A stretch of 64,000 nt of DNA, taken from assembly GCF_004745075.1 (NCBI RefSeq), contig NZ_RHFH01000001.1:186001-250000 (forward strand). Reading direction: 5' to 3'. The position numbers were made by a program, and so were the translations under genes. Below, piece by piece: positions 50,273 to 60,302 of this stretch (position 1 is its first letter; the number at the start of each line of letters is the position of its first letter). Below the pieces are notes generated by a model that was given only the letters and a program-made list of their open reading frames with translations, was not told the origin of the DNA and searched no databases. Source of the DNA: Brevibacterium sp. S111 (GTDB lineage: Bacteria; Actinomycetota; Actinomycetes; Actinomycetales; Brevibacteriaceae).

Positions 50273-51276
50273 TCCACCCACTCCCCCAGCAGACGGTCGA
50301 CGAGGCGGCCGAGGTGGGCGCCGCCGGGGATGCCCTCCCCGCGGTCGACGGCGGCGGATAGTCCTCGGTCGTCACGAATGCTTCCGGCCAGGTTCAGTCC
50401 GATCGAGTCGGCGAGGAGGTCGGCGTCGAGGCCGCCGGCCCCGGTCTCACGGACGACGAGGCGGACATCGGGGTGGGCGTGGGACAGCCGTTTCGCCACC
50501 TGGGAGGAGGCGACGGCGGAGCGGACTCGCGCCGGGGAGACGAGGAGGACATGGTGGCAGCGGCGGGTCCACTGCGGTGGGGCGTGGCGGGGCAGGTCGA
50601 CGATGACGAGGTCGAAGGCCTGACCGGCAGCGGCGAGGAAGTCGTCGAAGACGTCCGGGTCGAGGTCGACGGTGTCGTCACGTCCCCAGGACAGCAGCGC
50701 GAGGCCTTCGTGGCGGGGCAGAGCGTCGGCCAGCGTCGACGGACGCAGCTGTCCGCGGGAGGCGCTGAGGTCGGTCCAGCGGGGCCCGGGCACCTGTTCG
50801 GCACCGAGGACGAGGTCGAGTCCGCCGCCGAGCGGGTCGGCATCGACGAGGACGGTGCTGACATCGGTCCCGGCTCTTCTGGCCAGGGCGCAGGCGAGCA
50901 CGGAGGCACCGGCTCCCCCGCAGCCGGCGACGACGCCGACCGTGGTGCCTGGGACGTTGGGAGGTTCGATGGCCGCGATCATCCGCCCGCTCAGCCATTC
51001 TGCTGCCGCGGGCAGCACCGCCAGCTGGTCCACACCGAGGTGGGCCGCCTTCGCCCAGGTCGAACCGGGCTCGTCACCGTCGAGGACGACGAGGATTTTG
51101 TCGGCGCGGTCGGTGGCAGGAGCTTCTCGCACGTCTTCGCCGAGGAGGATCAGTGACGCTGACTGCCAGCCTCCGGAGTCGGGTGGCAGAACGGTGAGGG
51201 CGATGCCGATGCTTTCGGCGACGCGGGCGCATTCTTCGGTGATCGCGCCGAGGTCGGTGATGAGGGCTACCTGCAT
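50269..51276 (-). CDS. ssd: Septum site-determining / CpaE-like protein of the Tad locus
   Basis: A 335-residue MinD/CpaE-type protein (Rv3660c, Ssd). After a receiver-like N-terminal region (MQVALITDLGAITEECARV... ILLGEDVREAP) comes the P-loop position VGVVAGCGGAGASVLACALA, in which the Lys residues of the deviant Walker A box KGGxGKT are missing, as in other Ssd proteins. VLVDADPLGGGLDLVLGAE and DLVIVDLPRHAP are the switch regions. It probably positions the pilus machine; mycobacterial Ssd also affects septation. First gene of ssd-tadA-tadB-tadC, all overlapping by 1-4 nt. Confidence 0.9.
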   Translation of the reverse strand: MQVALITDLGAITEECARVAESIGIALTVLPPDSGGWQSASLILLGEDVREAPATDRADKILVVLDGDEPGSTWAKAAHLGVDQLAVLPAAAEWLSGRMIAAIEPPNVPGTTVGVVAGCGGAGASVLACALARRAGTDVSTVLVDADPLGGGLDLVLGAEQVPGPRWTDLSASRGQLRPSTLADALPRHEGLALLSWGRDDTVDLDPDVFDDFLAAAGQAFDLVIVDLPRHAPPQWTRRCHHVLLVSPARVRSAVASSQVAKRLSHAHPDVRLVVRETGAGGLDADLLADSIGLNLAGSIRDDRGLSAAVDRGEGIPGGAHLGRLVDRLLGEWVE

Positions 51277-51346
51277 GGCGTGAAGCCTGCCCGCAGCACG
51301 CGGGCACCGACCAGGCCGCAAGAACCTCCTGTGGATGGGATGGCGA

Positions 51347-51387
51347 AGGGGCGCCTCCTGTGAGTTCGAGTCACAGGAGGCGCCCCT
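51347..51387 (-). terminator. Strong terminator after the 832-residue membrane protein gene
   Basis: Perfect 16-bp stem AGGGGCGCCTCCTGTG (51347-51362) with complement 51372-51387 and a 9-nt loop. It lies between the stop at 51522 and the ssd start at 51276, so it insulates the pilus operon from upstream transcription. The rest of 51277-51521 shows one CTGTGGA at 51329 and a TCCACAG at 51486. Confidence 0.8.
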
Positions 51388-51521
51388 GTCGGTGCCGCTG
51401 GGGTCATCGCCCAGGTCAGCCGTGCTGCGCCAAGCAGCCGGTCACGCGTGGCCGGGCCCGGGGGCGCCGGCCGGTCCGTGTTTCATCCACAGCACCGGTG
51501 TGTGAGTGGATGCGCACCGGT

Positions 51522-54020
51522 TCAGCCGCGCTGGATTCCCTCGATGTTGCGCAGGATTCCTTCGCTGCCGTCGGTGTCGCGGACCTTGAACCAGGAACCG
51601 TTGTCCTCGAGGCTGAGGTACCAGTCGCCCGGGTAGATCGTGAACACGGGCAGCCCGGTCGTCGGATCCACGGCTTCACGCGGCTCGGGAACGGCGAACC
51701 AGAACGCCTGGACGATGGTGCGGCCGCCGTCCTGCTCGTTGCCCTGGTCGTTGCCCTGGCCCGCGTGGGTGCCGCCCTGGCCGGCATCGGCCGGAACCGG
51801 CTCATTGTCGATGGCGGTCTGAGCCACGGTGTCGTCGTCCGTGCGGTCCGATCCCGAGTTCGCCGGGTTCTCGGCCTCGGGACGGTTCCGGTAGCTGGCG
51901 ACGGGCACGTACTGCGTCGGCTCTTCGCTTTCGGGAGCCTCGGTGCGCTCCGAACGGGTGGCGGTCCCGTCGGCCGCAGGGACGACGTCCTCACCGGCTG
52001 GGGTGTTCACTGCAGTCGCCTCGGAGACCCCGATGTTGGCATTGTCCTCGGCGGCGTCCGACGCAGAGGCGCCGGCCGGCTGTGAAGCCGACTCCGACTG
52101 TGATGTCGGAGACGGCTGCTCGGTCGACTCCTGCGGGGAGTCCGCCTGCTCTGCGGAGCCGGACTGCGGTGCGGAGCCTGACGGAGACTCGGAGGCGGAA
52201 TCGGACGAGGAGTCCGTCACGGGCTTCGCTCCGGTGTCTCCTCCGTCGATGGCCGCGTCTTCGGCAGTTCCAACGTTCGTGTCCGAGGTCTTGGCGTTGA
52301 CCTTCGACACGAGGTCGCTGCTCTCCGCCGGCGAGACGACCGTCGGTGCCTCGTCCTCCGACACTGGGGCGGAGTCCGCGGTCGCAGTGGGTTCGGCGGA
52401 GCCCTGAGCCTCGTTCGTCTCAGCAGTGTCTGAGTCCGGTGCGGCGTGGCGGCCGCGGCGACGCTCGGAGTCCGAGTGCGCTGCGGCGACCCCGGCCGCC
52501 GCAGCGCCGGCACCGATCACACCGGCGCCGGCAGCCGCTGCCCCGGCGCCTGAATGCGTCTCGTCACCGGATTCTGTCGGCTGGTCAGCACGGGCCTCGC
52601 TCTGATCGTGGCCGGCGCCGACGCCGAAGGTCTGAGTCGGCTCGCTCTGTGAGTGCTGCGGAGCGTGCGAATCTCGACGGCCGAGGTAGGTCTGTCCGTC
52701 GCCGGTGCTGTGGACCGGTCCGTCAGCGTTCGAATGCTCCGGAGAGGCCGCGAAGGCATTGCCCGAACGTTCAGCGTCCTGCTGCTGCGGCGGCGCATAG
52801 GGGTTGGGCTGCTGCGCCTCGTCGGGCTGCCCGAACCGCGGCTGGTCCGGCTGCCCGAACCGCGGCTGGTCCGGCTGCCCGAACTGCTGCTGGTCCGGCT
52901 GCTGGCCGGGCTGCCCGGAAGCGGCGAACTGGTTCTGACCGAACTGGTCGCCTCCGGTCTGATGCGGCTGACCGGCCTGACCCGGCTGACCGGGTGCACC
53001 GAATGCGGCTGCTCCGGGGTGGCCCGGTCCCGGCTGACCCTGTCCGGGCTGACCCAATCCCGGCTGACCTGCCCCGGCAGGAGCCGAACCGTAAGGAGCG
53101 AACCCGGGGCCGCCGGCGTTGCCGCCGGGAACATTGGCCACCGGCGCCGGATGCGGCGTGTGCTTGGAGACGGGACGTGCCTTCGGATGGGTTTCGATGG
53201 CTTCGCGAACGGCGAATTCCTGAGCGAAGAAGGGGATCATCGTGAAGACGCCGGCGAAGAAGGCGATCAGCGCGGCGAAGAACGTCAAGTAGGCGCCGAC
53301 GTGCCACAACATGACCGAAGTGATCAGATCGACGAACGCGAAGGCGAACGCGACAGCCGATACCGCCGAGATGAATTGATCGAGGCTGAGCGAGCCCACC
53401 CGCATCCGACCGTTGCCGAGCTTATTGACGAGTACGGCCGCGACGATCAGCAGGATCGCCAGCACCTCGAAGACGAGCGGGCCGATTGTGGTGATATGCC
53501 AGTGCCACAGGGTGTGAGAGTACCCGAAATAGAAATCGCTGCGATTGGGCACGAACAGTGCGATGAACGCGAGGAGACCGGCGAACAGGAGGAAGAGGTC
53601 CCGCAGAGTCAGAGGACCGATGAGACCCGGGCCGGTCTTCTGCTTGGGTGCAGGAGCCTGACCGAACTGTCCGGGCGCGGAACCGTAGGGTCCAGGACCC
53701 GAACCATAGGGTCCGGGTGCCGAGCCGTATGGGCCAGGGCCCGAACCGTATTGTGCCGGTGCCGGCGCCGGGGCCGAACCATAGGGTCCCGGTGCCGCGG
53801 CGTTCTGGCCGGGTGCGGAACCATAGGGGCCGGGGGCGGAACCGTAGGGCCCGGGTGCGGAGCCGTAGGCCTGACCTGGTCCGGAGGCGACCGGCCCTGG
53901 ACCTGATCCGTAGACGGGCGGCTGGCCGCCGGCCTGCGGTGCGTTCTGGCCTGGGTGCTGCGGGGGCTGATCCTGCCACGGATGCGGCCCGGACCCGGTT
54001 GGATGCTGCGGCGAACTCAT
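51522..54020 (-). CDS. Repeat-rich four-helix membrane protein of unknown function
   Basis: An 832-residue protein I do not recognise as a named family. Residues 1-125 are Pro/Gly/Gln-rich with about eleven YGSAPGP-like heptads. Four hydrophobic helices lie at about 140-260 (LFLLFAGLLAFIALFVP; TTIGPLVFEVLAILLIVAAVLV; ISAVSAVAFAFAFVDLITSVML; GAYLTFFAALIAFFAGVFTMI). Then come a GQPGQ-type low-complexity stretch with FGQPDQPR repeats, a long acidic Ser/Glu/Ala region to about 770, and a compact folded end of about 60 residues (QAFWFAVPEPREAVDPTTGLPVFTIYPGDWYLSLEDNGSWFKVRDTDGSEGILRNIEGIQRG) that looks like a small SH3-type beta domain. Most of it is probably disordered. Divergent from acs. Confidence 0.7.
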   Translation of the reverse strand: MSSPQHPTGSGPHPWQDQPPQHPGQNAPQAGGQPPVYGSGPGPVASGPGQAYGSAPGPYGSAPGPYGSAPGQNAAAPGPYGSAPAPAPAQYGSGPGPYGSAPGPYGSGPGPYGSAPGQFGQAPAPKQKTGPGLIGPLTLRDLFLLFAGLLAFIALFVPNRSDFYFGYSHTLWHWHITTIGPLVFEVLAILLIVAAVLVNKLGNGRMRVGSLSLDQFISAVSAVAFAFAFVDLITSVMLWHVGAYLTFFAALIAFFAGVFTMIPFFAQEFAVREAIETHPKARPVSKHTPHPAPVANVPGGNAGGPGFAPYGSAPAGAGQPGLGQPGQGQPGPGHPGAAAFGAPGQPGQAGQPHQTGGDQFGQNQFAASGQPGQQPDQQQFGQPDQPRFGQPDQPRFGQPDEAQQPNPYAPPQQQDAERSGNAFAASPEHSNADGPVHSTGDGQTYLGRRDSHAPQHSQSEPTQTFGVGAGHDQSEARADQPTESGDETHSGAGAAAAGAGVIGAGAAAAGVAAAHSDSERRRGRHAAPDSDTAETNEAQGSAEPTATADSAPVSEDEAPTVVSPAESSDLVSKVNAKTSDTNVGTAEDAAIDGGDTGAKPVTDSSSDSASESPSGSAPQSGSAEQADSPQESTEQPSPTSQSESASQPAGASASDAAEDNANIGVSEATAVNTPAGEDVVPAADGTATRSERTEAPESEEPTQYVPVASYRNRPEAENPANSGSDRTDDDTVAQTAIDNEPVPADAGQGGTHAGQGNDQGNEQDGGRTIVQAFWFAVPEPREAVDPTTGLPVFTIYPGDWYLSLEDNGSWFKVRDTDGSEGILRNIEGIQRG
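53690..53880. repeat. Degenerate 21-bp repeats coding YGSAPGP heptads
   Basis: Repeats of ACCATAGGGTCC/GGGTGCCGAGCCG-type units code Tyr-Gly-Ser-(Ala/Gly)-Pro-Gly-Pro. Synonymous differences between units show selection on the protein repeat rather than only a recent DNA expansion. Confidence 0.7.
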
Positions 54021-54358
54021 CGCTCACTCCACTCGATCTTGGGGAAAAGGAACAGTGTTGCGGTGCCTGCACGGGACGAATCCCGACAGACTCTGCCCCC
54101 CATCCTTGCAGAACACAGGGTGCCTGCGCACTCATCTGCGCATACTGAACTGCACTCGGATCCGTCCTCGTCCCCTCGCCGAGGCGGCCCACCGTCCTCG
54201 TCGACCACACCGGCTTGCCTGTGACCTATACCACGCAATTGTCGTCATGGCTACCCCCGATTCCACCGTTCATCGGCCGAAACTGCCCGTCTTCGTCCCC
54301 GTCTGCGGGTATACAGTGCAACTAGAATTTCGATCCACCAAAGATGTCGGAGGGAAGA
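54021..54358. other. Divergent promoter region between the repeat-rich gene and acs
   Basis: This 338-bp stretch has no gene. It holds a Crp-like half-perfect site (54220-54235), a TATACA at 54310-54315 and TAGAAT at 54323-54328 as possible -10 elements for acs, and the acs ribosome site. No hairpin or further repeat was seen. Confidence 0.5.
54220..54235. promoter_or_regulatory. Candidate Crp/GlxR site upstream of acs
   Basis: TGTGACCTATACCACG has a perfect left half (TGTGA), the T/A-rich centre, and three of five bases in the right half of TGTGA-N6-TCACA. It is about 125-140 bp before the acs start. The crp gene is 4.5 kb away in the same block. Confidence 0.45.
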
Positions 54359-56296
<1,938 letters not shown>

Positions 56297-56310
56297 GACA
56301 TTCAGGGCAG

Positions 56311-56370
56311 ACCCGCCGGTGACAGCGGACGTTCTCGAGGAACGTTCCGGCCTGGATCCGGCGGGTTTTC
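56311..56370 (+). terminator. Intrinsic terminator of acs
   Basis: ACCCGCCGG (56311-56319) pairs with CCGGCGGGT (56358-56366), immediately followed by TTT; an inner CGTTC/GAACG hairpin strengthens it. It is one of the few terminators here with a T-run. Confidence 0.7.
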
Positions 56371-56461
56371 CTCGGATTCTCGCCGATTCGCCTTTGGCCG
56401 CAGGGCGCCTTCAGACTACTCTTAAGTTAGATTGTCCTCGTTCTCGATATAGGAGCTCCCC

Positions 56462-56869
56462 ATGGCCGAACGGTCGATCAGCGAACTGATCAAAGGCATC
56501 AGCGACGACTCCAAAGCAGTCGCCGAGGAAGAGATTGCTCTGGCCAAGGCCGAAGCCACTGCCGGGGCGAAGAACCTGGGCATCGGCGCCGGCCTGGCCA
56601 TCGTCGCCCTGTTCTTCCTCTTCCTGTCCTCCTTCATGGTGATCTTCGCCGGTGCGGCTGCGTTCCATGAGGGACTCGGCTGGCCGTGGTGGGGAAGCTT
56701 CCTCATCGTCTTCGGCATCCTCGCCGTTCTCGCGATCGTCCTCGTCCTCGTCGCCCTCCCTCTGCTGAAGAAGGGCAATCCGGTGCCGGGCACCGCGATC
56801 GGCTCGGCCAAATCGCTCATCGCTTCGGTCAAGCGCGCACTGAAGAACCCCTCGGGCCCCCGGTACTGA
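56462..56869 (+). CDS. Actinobacterial Holin-X / phage-holin-family membrane protein
   Basis: A 135-residue protein of the Holin-X (Act_Holin-X, DUF1469-like) family. An amphipathic N-terminal helix SISELIKGISDDSKAVAEEEIALAKAEA precedes two transmembrane helices (GIGAGLAIVALFFLFLSSFMVIFAGAAAF and WWGSFLIVFGILAVLAIVLVLVAL) and a basic tail KRALKNP. Despite the family label there is no phage context; it occupies the place of Rv3669 beside acs and nth. Function unknown, possibly envelope related. Confidence 0.85.
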   Translation: MAERSISELIKGISDDSKAVAEEEIALAKAEATAGAKNLGIGAGLAIVALFFLFLSSFMVIFAGAAAFHEGLGWPWWGSFLIVFGILAVLAIVLVLVALPLLKKGNPVPGTAIGSAKSLIASVKRALKNPSGPRY

Positions 56870-56892
56870 CACCACTCCATCACTGAAACACT

Positions 56893-56927
56893 GAGGCGGC
56901 GCTGGACTTGAAGTCCAGCGCCGTCTC
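56893..56927. terminator. Bidirectional terminator between Holin-X and NUDIX genes
   Basis: A 17-position stem with one mismatch (GAGGCGGCGCTGGACTT paired with the sequence ending at 56927) and T/A-rich flanks on both sides (CTGAAACA, TGTCTCTG). It lies between converging genes. Confidence 0.8.
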
Positions 56928-56937
56928 TGTCTCTGTT

Positions 56938-57669
56938 TCAGAAATCGATGCCGATGGGCGCTTGCTTGTCCCAGTCCCCGGCCCAGCCGAGGTGGTCAAG
57001 CGCGAAATCGAGGATGCCGGCAGTGAAGCCCCACACCTTGAGCACACCGACATCGAAGGCCGGAGTCGAGATCTTGAGGTCGGGACGGGTGAAAGTGCCG
57101 CGGTTGGCAGGAGCGACGAGATCAGCGATGGACACACGGTAGACGGAATAGGATTCGCGTTCGTCCATCACCTGCACCGCACCCGGCCGCCGCCAGTAGC
57201 CGATGACCGGGGTGACCTCGAACTTCGAGACGGGAATGTAGAGGGGGTCCATCTGTCCGAGGACCTCCACGGTGGTCGGGGCGATCCCTGCTTCCTCCTC
57301 AGCCTCACGCAGGGCGGCCGCGGCCATGGAATCGTCCTCCGGGTCACGTCCACCTCCCGGGAAGGCCACCTGCCCCGGATGATGGCGCAGGGTCGCGGCC
57401 CGCTGCAGGAGCACGATGTCGACATCATCGACCCCGAATTCGGCCAGGCGCGCGGTCTCGGCCTCACCCGCCTCGGTGCGGGGTGCTCCCCCGCGGCCGA
57501 AGAGCATAAGCACGGCGGCATCTCTGACCTGGCCCGCCTGCGAGCTCTTCTGCCTGCGCAGCCACAGAGGGGAACCGTGGGAGGTCGCGAGATCTTCGAG
57601 CTGACCGCGCAGCGCCCCGTCGGCGATGGTCGCGGACTCCGGCGGCAGGTCCGGGATGCCGGTGCTCAC
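56938..57669 (-). CDS. NUDIX hydrolase, CoA pyrophosphatase type
   Basis: A 243-residue NUDIX enzyme of the NudL/CoA-diphosphatase group (Rv3672c counterpart). DAAVLMLFGRGG and RAATLRHHPGQVAFPGGGRDPEDDSMAAAALREAEEEAGI contain the UPF0035-type signature followed by the Nudix box with all three essential Glu. The usual substrate is coenzyme A or its derivatives. Start GTG 57669 overlaps the nth stop by GTGA; an open frame further upstream over nth is non-coding. Forms an operon with nth. Confidence 0.9.
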   Translation of the reverse strand: MSTGIPDLPPESATIADGALRGQLEDLATSHGSPLWLRRQKSSQAGQVRDAAVLMLFGRGGAPRTEAGEAETARLAEFGVDDVDIVLLQRAATLRHHPGQVAFPGGGRDPEDDSMAAAALREAEEEAGIAPTTVEVLGQMDPLYIPVSKFEVTPVIGYWRRPGAVQVMDERESYSVYRVSIADLVAPANRGTFTRPDLKISTPAFDVGVLKVWGFTAGILDFALDHLGWAGDWDKQAPIGIDF

Positions 57670-58475
57670 TGGTCGTCCTCGGAAGCGTCGGCAGTGGTCC
57701 GGGCTGTCGTTGCCGGGGCGGTCGCCTCGGCGACGGTGGCTTCCGGGGCCATTTCGAATCTGAGCATGGCGCGGGCCTTGTCGGGGTCGAGTTCGCCGAT
57801 TCCGAAGGAAGGACACAGGGCCGCCAGCGGACAGGCCCCGCAGGCGGGCTTGCGGGAGTGGCAGATGCGGCGGCCGTGGAAGATCACCCGGTGGGACAGA
57901 AGGGTGAGGTCCTTCTTCGGGAACAGGGCGGCGATCTCATGTTCGGCCTTGACCGGGTCGGTCTCCTCGGTCCATCCGAAGCGGCGGGCGAGCCGACCCA
58001 TGTGGGTGTCGACGGTCAGGCCGGGGGTGTCGAAGGCGTTGCCGAGGACGACGTTCGCGGTCTTGCGGCCGACCCCGGCGAGTTCGACGAGCTTGCTGAG
58101 CTTGTTCGGCACCACCCCGTCGTATTCGTCGACGAGTTCGTTCGCGAGTCTGACGATGTTGCGGGCCTTGGCGCGATAGAAGCCGGTGGAGCGGATGTGC
58201 TCCTCGACCTCGATGAGATTCGCGACGGCCAGCGAATGGGCGCCGGGGAAGGCGGCGAACAGACCCGGGGTGACCGCGTTGACGCGGATGTCGGTGGTCT
58301 GCGCGGACAGGACGGTGGCGATGAGCAGCTGGAACGGGGTCTCGAAGTCGAGTTCGCATTGTGCGTTCGGATACACCTCGGCGAGGATCCGATGGATCTT
58401 CCGGGCTCGGCGGGTCCGCCCCAGCGGGGTCTCCTTCGCGAACTTCCGCGCGCTCTTCTCTGCCACCGTCAACAC
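57666..58475 (-). CDS. nth: Endonuclease III (base-excision repair glycosylase)
   Basis: DNA glycosylase/AP lyase for oxidised pyrimidines, 269 residues. LLIATVLSAQTTDIRVNAVTP leads to the helix-hairpin-helix ELAGVGRKTANVVL with the catalytic Lys, then VDTHMGRLARRFG with the catalytic Asp. The 4Fe-4S cluster cysteines follow as C-x6-C-x2-C-x5-C (CHSRKPACGACPLAALC). A C-terminal extension of about 45 residues, Ala/Thr-rich, is not part of the family core. Counterpart of Rv3674c, divergent from crp. Confidence 0.96.
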   Translation of the reverse strand: MLTVAEKSARKFAKETPLGRTRRARKIHRILAEVYPNAQCELDFETPFQLLIATVLSAQTTDIRVNAVTPGLFAAFPGAHSLAVANLIEVEEHIRSTGFYRAKARNIVRLANELVDEYDGVVPNKLSKLVELAGVGRKTANVVLGNAFDTPGLTVDTHMGRLARRFGWTEETDPVKAEHEIAALFPKKDLTLLSHRVIFHGRRICHSRKPACGACPLAALCPSFGIGELDPDKARAMLRFEMAPEATVAEATAPATTARTTADASEDDQ

Positions 58476-58692
58476 GGCTCACCATCCTAATCCGTACCCA
58501 GGAATTCCGCAGTTGCCCCGCTCACATCCGTGGCTCGGGCCGACCGGGCGAATCGGGTGGGGCGGGCGGACGGGTTGTGGGAATGGCTTCAGCGTCTCAG
58601 GCGTTGGAGGCCGGTGGGACGGGTTTTCATTTTGGTGGGCCCTACTCCCGCGTCTTTGCTGGTATCGATGCAGATGACCAGGTAGATTTGTG

Positions 58693-58704
58693 TGTGATTA
58701 TCAC
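58693..58704. promoter_or_regulatory. Palindrome in the crp leader
   Basis: TGTGATTATCAC contains GTGAT-T-ATCAC, perfectly symmetric, 16-27 bp before the crp start and just ahead of its ribosome site. Spacing between half-sites (N3) is shorter than the N6 of a classical Crp site, so an autoregulatory role is only a possibility. Confidence 0.35.
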
Positions 58705-58719
58705 GACAAGGAGGAACCA

Positions 58720-59397
58720 GTGGATATTGAAGTGGTGCGGGGCGCGACGCTCTTCGCAGGTCTGGACGATGAAGCCACCAGTGCATTGATGAAGTTCATG
58801 AACCCGCGGAGTCTCCGTCGGGGCACCGTGCTCTTCCATGAGGGCGATGCCGGTGACGAGCTCTACATCGTCTCCTCGGGCAAGCTCAAGATCGGCCGTG
58901 AATCCTCCGATGGCCGTGAGAATCTGCTGTCCGTGGTCGGCCCCGGCGAACTCATCGGCGAGCTCAGCCTCTTCGATCCGGGCCCACGGTCCACTTCCGT
59001 CACCGCTGTCTCCCAGTCGGAGCTGCTCAGCCTCAAGCACGAGGACCTGACCACCTGGCTCAACGAGCGTCCGCAGGCCGCGATGAACCTGCTCAAGGCT
59101 TTGGCTCAGCGTCTGCGTCGGACGAATGAGACCGTCGGCGACCTCGTGTTCTCCGATGTGCCCGGTCGTGTCGCCAAGGCGCTGCTCGACCTCGCCGCCC
59201 GCTTCTCGAAGCCGGCTCCCGACGGTGTGCTCGTCGCCCACGACCTCACCCAGGAGGAGCTCGCACAGCTCGTCGGTGCCTCTCGTGAGACCGTCAACAA
59301 GGCCCTGGCCGACTTCGCCGCCCGCGGTTTCATCCGCCTCGAGGCTCGCTCCGTCGTCATCCTCGACATGGACCGGATGCGCAACCGCGCCCGCTGA
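58720..59397 (+). CDS. crp: Crp/Fnr-family global regulator (GlxR/Crp)
   Basis: A 225-residue cAMP receptor-type regulator starting at GTG 58720 behind a perfect AAGGAGG. The cyclic-nucleotide-binding domain shows LYIVSSGKLKIGRES, GPGELIGELSLFDPGPRSTSVTA, where GELS...RSTS is the cAMP phosphate-binding cassette. A dimerisation helix (LLKALAQRLRRTNETVGDLVFSD) and a C-terminal HTH with TQEELAQLVGASRETVNKALADF follow. Near-identical in layout to Rv3676 and GlxR, which control carbon metabolism, acs included. Confidence 0.95.
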   Translation: MDIEVVRGATLFAGLDDEATSALMKFMNPRSLRRGTVLFHEGDAGDELYIVSSGKLKIGRESSDGRENLLSVVGPGELIGELSLFDPGPRSTSVTAVSQSELLSLKHEDLTTWLNERPQAAMNLLKALAQRLRRTNETVGDLVFSDVPGRVAKALLDLAARFSKPAPDGVLVAHDLTQEELAQLVGASRETVNKALADFAARGFIRLEARSVVILDMDRMRNRAR

Positions 59398-59422
59398 CCC
59401 TCTCAGCGGCCCGAGCGCCGAG

Positions 59423-59466
59423 CACGACGAAACGCCCCGACCGGTCGGTTGGGGCGTTTCGTCGTG
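59423..59466 (+). terminator. Terminator after crp
   Basis: A 20-position stem (CACGACGAAACGCCCCGACC and its complement, one mismatch) with tetraloop GGTC, 26 nt after the crp stop. AAACG / CGTTT inside gives T-rich ends in the transcript. Confidence 0.8.
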
Positions 59467-59534
59467 TACGGGGCGTATCGCCGCGCTCGGGGCGCGTGCT
59501 GTGCGGGTGCGGCGAGCAGGTCCCGCCTGTGCTC

Positions 59535-60302
59535 TCAGGCGTCGTCGGCGGCGGGCAGAGCGTCGAGGTAGGCCAGTTGGGCCTTGACGATCTGTTCGGC
59601 TGCGGGACGCACGCTGACGTCGACGTCGTGGTAGACGATGTCGCACACCTCGGAAGCAGTGGTGGCACCGCGTGCGAGGGCGGCTTCGACCTGCTCGATG
59701 CGTTCGCGTCGGTGGGAGCGGTAGTAGTCGATGACCTCGGCGGGATTATCGATGCGCGGGCCGTGCGCGGGTTCGATGATCGCGTACTCCCCCGCGTCGA
59801 GCAGCGCCCTGAGACGGTCGAGGGACGCGAGATAGTCGCGGAGGGACCCCTCGGGATGAGTGACGATCGTCGTCCCCTCCCCGAGGATCGTGTCGCCGCT
59901 GTACAGCGTCCCCGCATGGATGAGGCTGATGCTGTCGCTCGTGTGGCCGGGGGTGGCCACGACGCGCAGAACGTCGGCGGCGGTGTCGCCGAAGGGGATC
60001 TCGTCGCCGTCGGACAGCGGATCCGTGTGTCGGGCGAAGCGGCCGAGCACGGCATAGACGGGCACTTCGGGGGCCCACTGTTCGATGCTTCCCAGCATCT
60101 CCGAATGGTCGGCGTGCTGGTGGGTGAGGACGATGGCGCGCAGATCACGATCAGCCACCTCGGCGAGGAAGGCCCCCCGGTGCTCTGCCAGCTCCGGGCC
60201 GGGATCGATGATCACTGCGGAGCCGTCGTCCTGGCTGGTGAGCACGTAGGTGTTCGTCCCGCTCAGGGTCATCGGGCCTGGATTGTTCGCACGGATTCTC
60301 AT
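59535..60302 (-). CDS. MBL-fold metallohydrolase (Rv3677c-like)
   Basis: A 255-residue metallo-beta-lactamase-fold protein. Opening NNPGPMTLSGTNTYVL and VIIDPGP are typical of the LACTB2-like group. The dinuclear metal site motif THQHADH is at 60-66 (His 61, His 63, Asp 65, His 66), with ATPGHTSDS giving the next His and EPAHGPRI the later Asp/His region. LACTB2 homologues are endoribonucleases, but the bacterial function is open. It overlaps the NUDIX-like gene stop by 4 nt. Confidence 0.9.
   Translation of the reverse strand: MRIRANNPGPMTLSGTNTYVLTSQDDGSAVIIDPGPELAEHRGAFLAEVADRDLRAIVLTHQHADHSEMLGSIEQWAPEVPVYAVLGRFARHTDPLSDGDEIPFGDTAADVLRVVATPGHTSDSISLIHAGTLYSGDTILGEGTTIVTHPEGSLRDYLASLDRLRALLDAGEYAIIEPAHGPRIDNPAEVIDYYRSHRRERIEQVEAALARGATTASEVCDIVYHDVDVSVRPAAEQIVKAQLAYLDALPAADDA

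Noticed and set aside
56462..56869. Prophage remnant suggested by the holin-family label
   Set aside because: No phage genes nearby; the gene is part of a conserved actinobacterial neighbourhood.
58693..58704. Classical Crp operator in the crp leader
   Set aside because: Half-site spacing is 3 bp instead of 6; kept only as a palindrome of unknown role.
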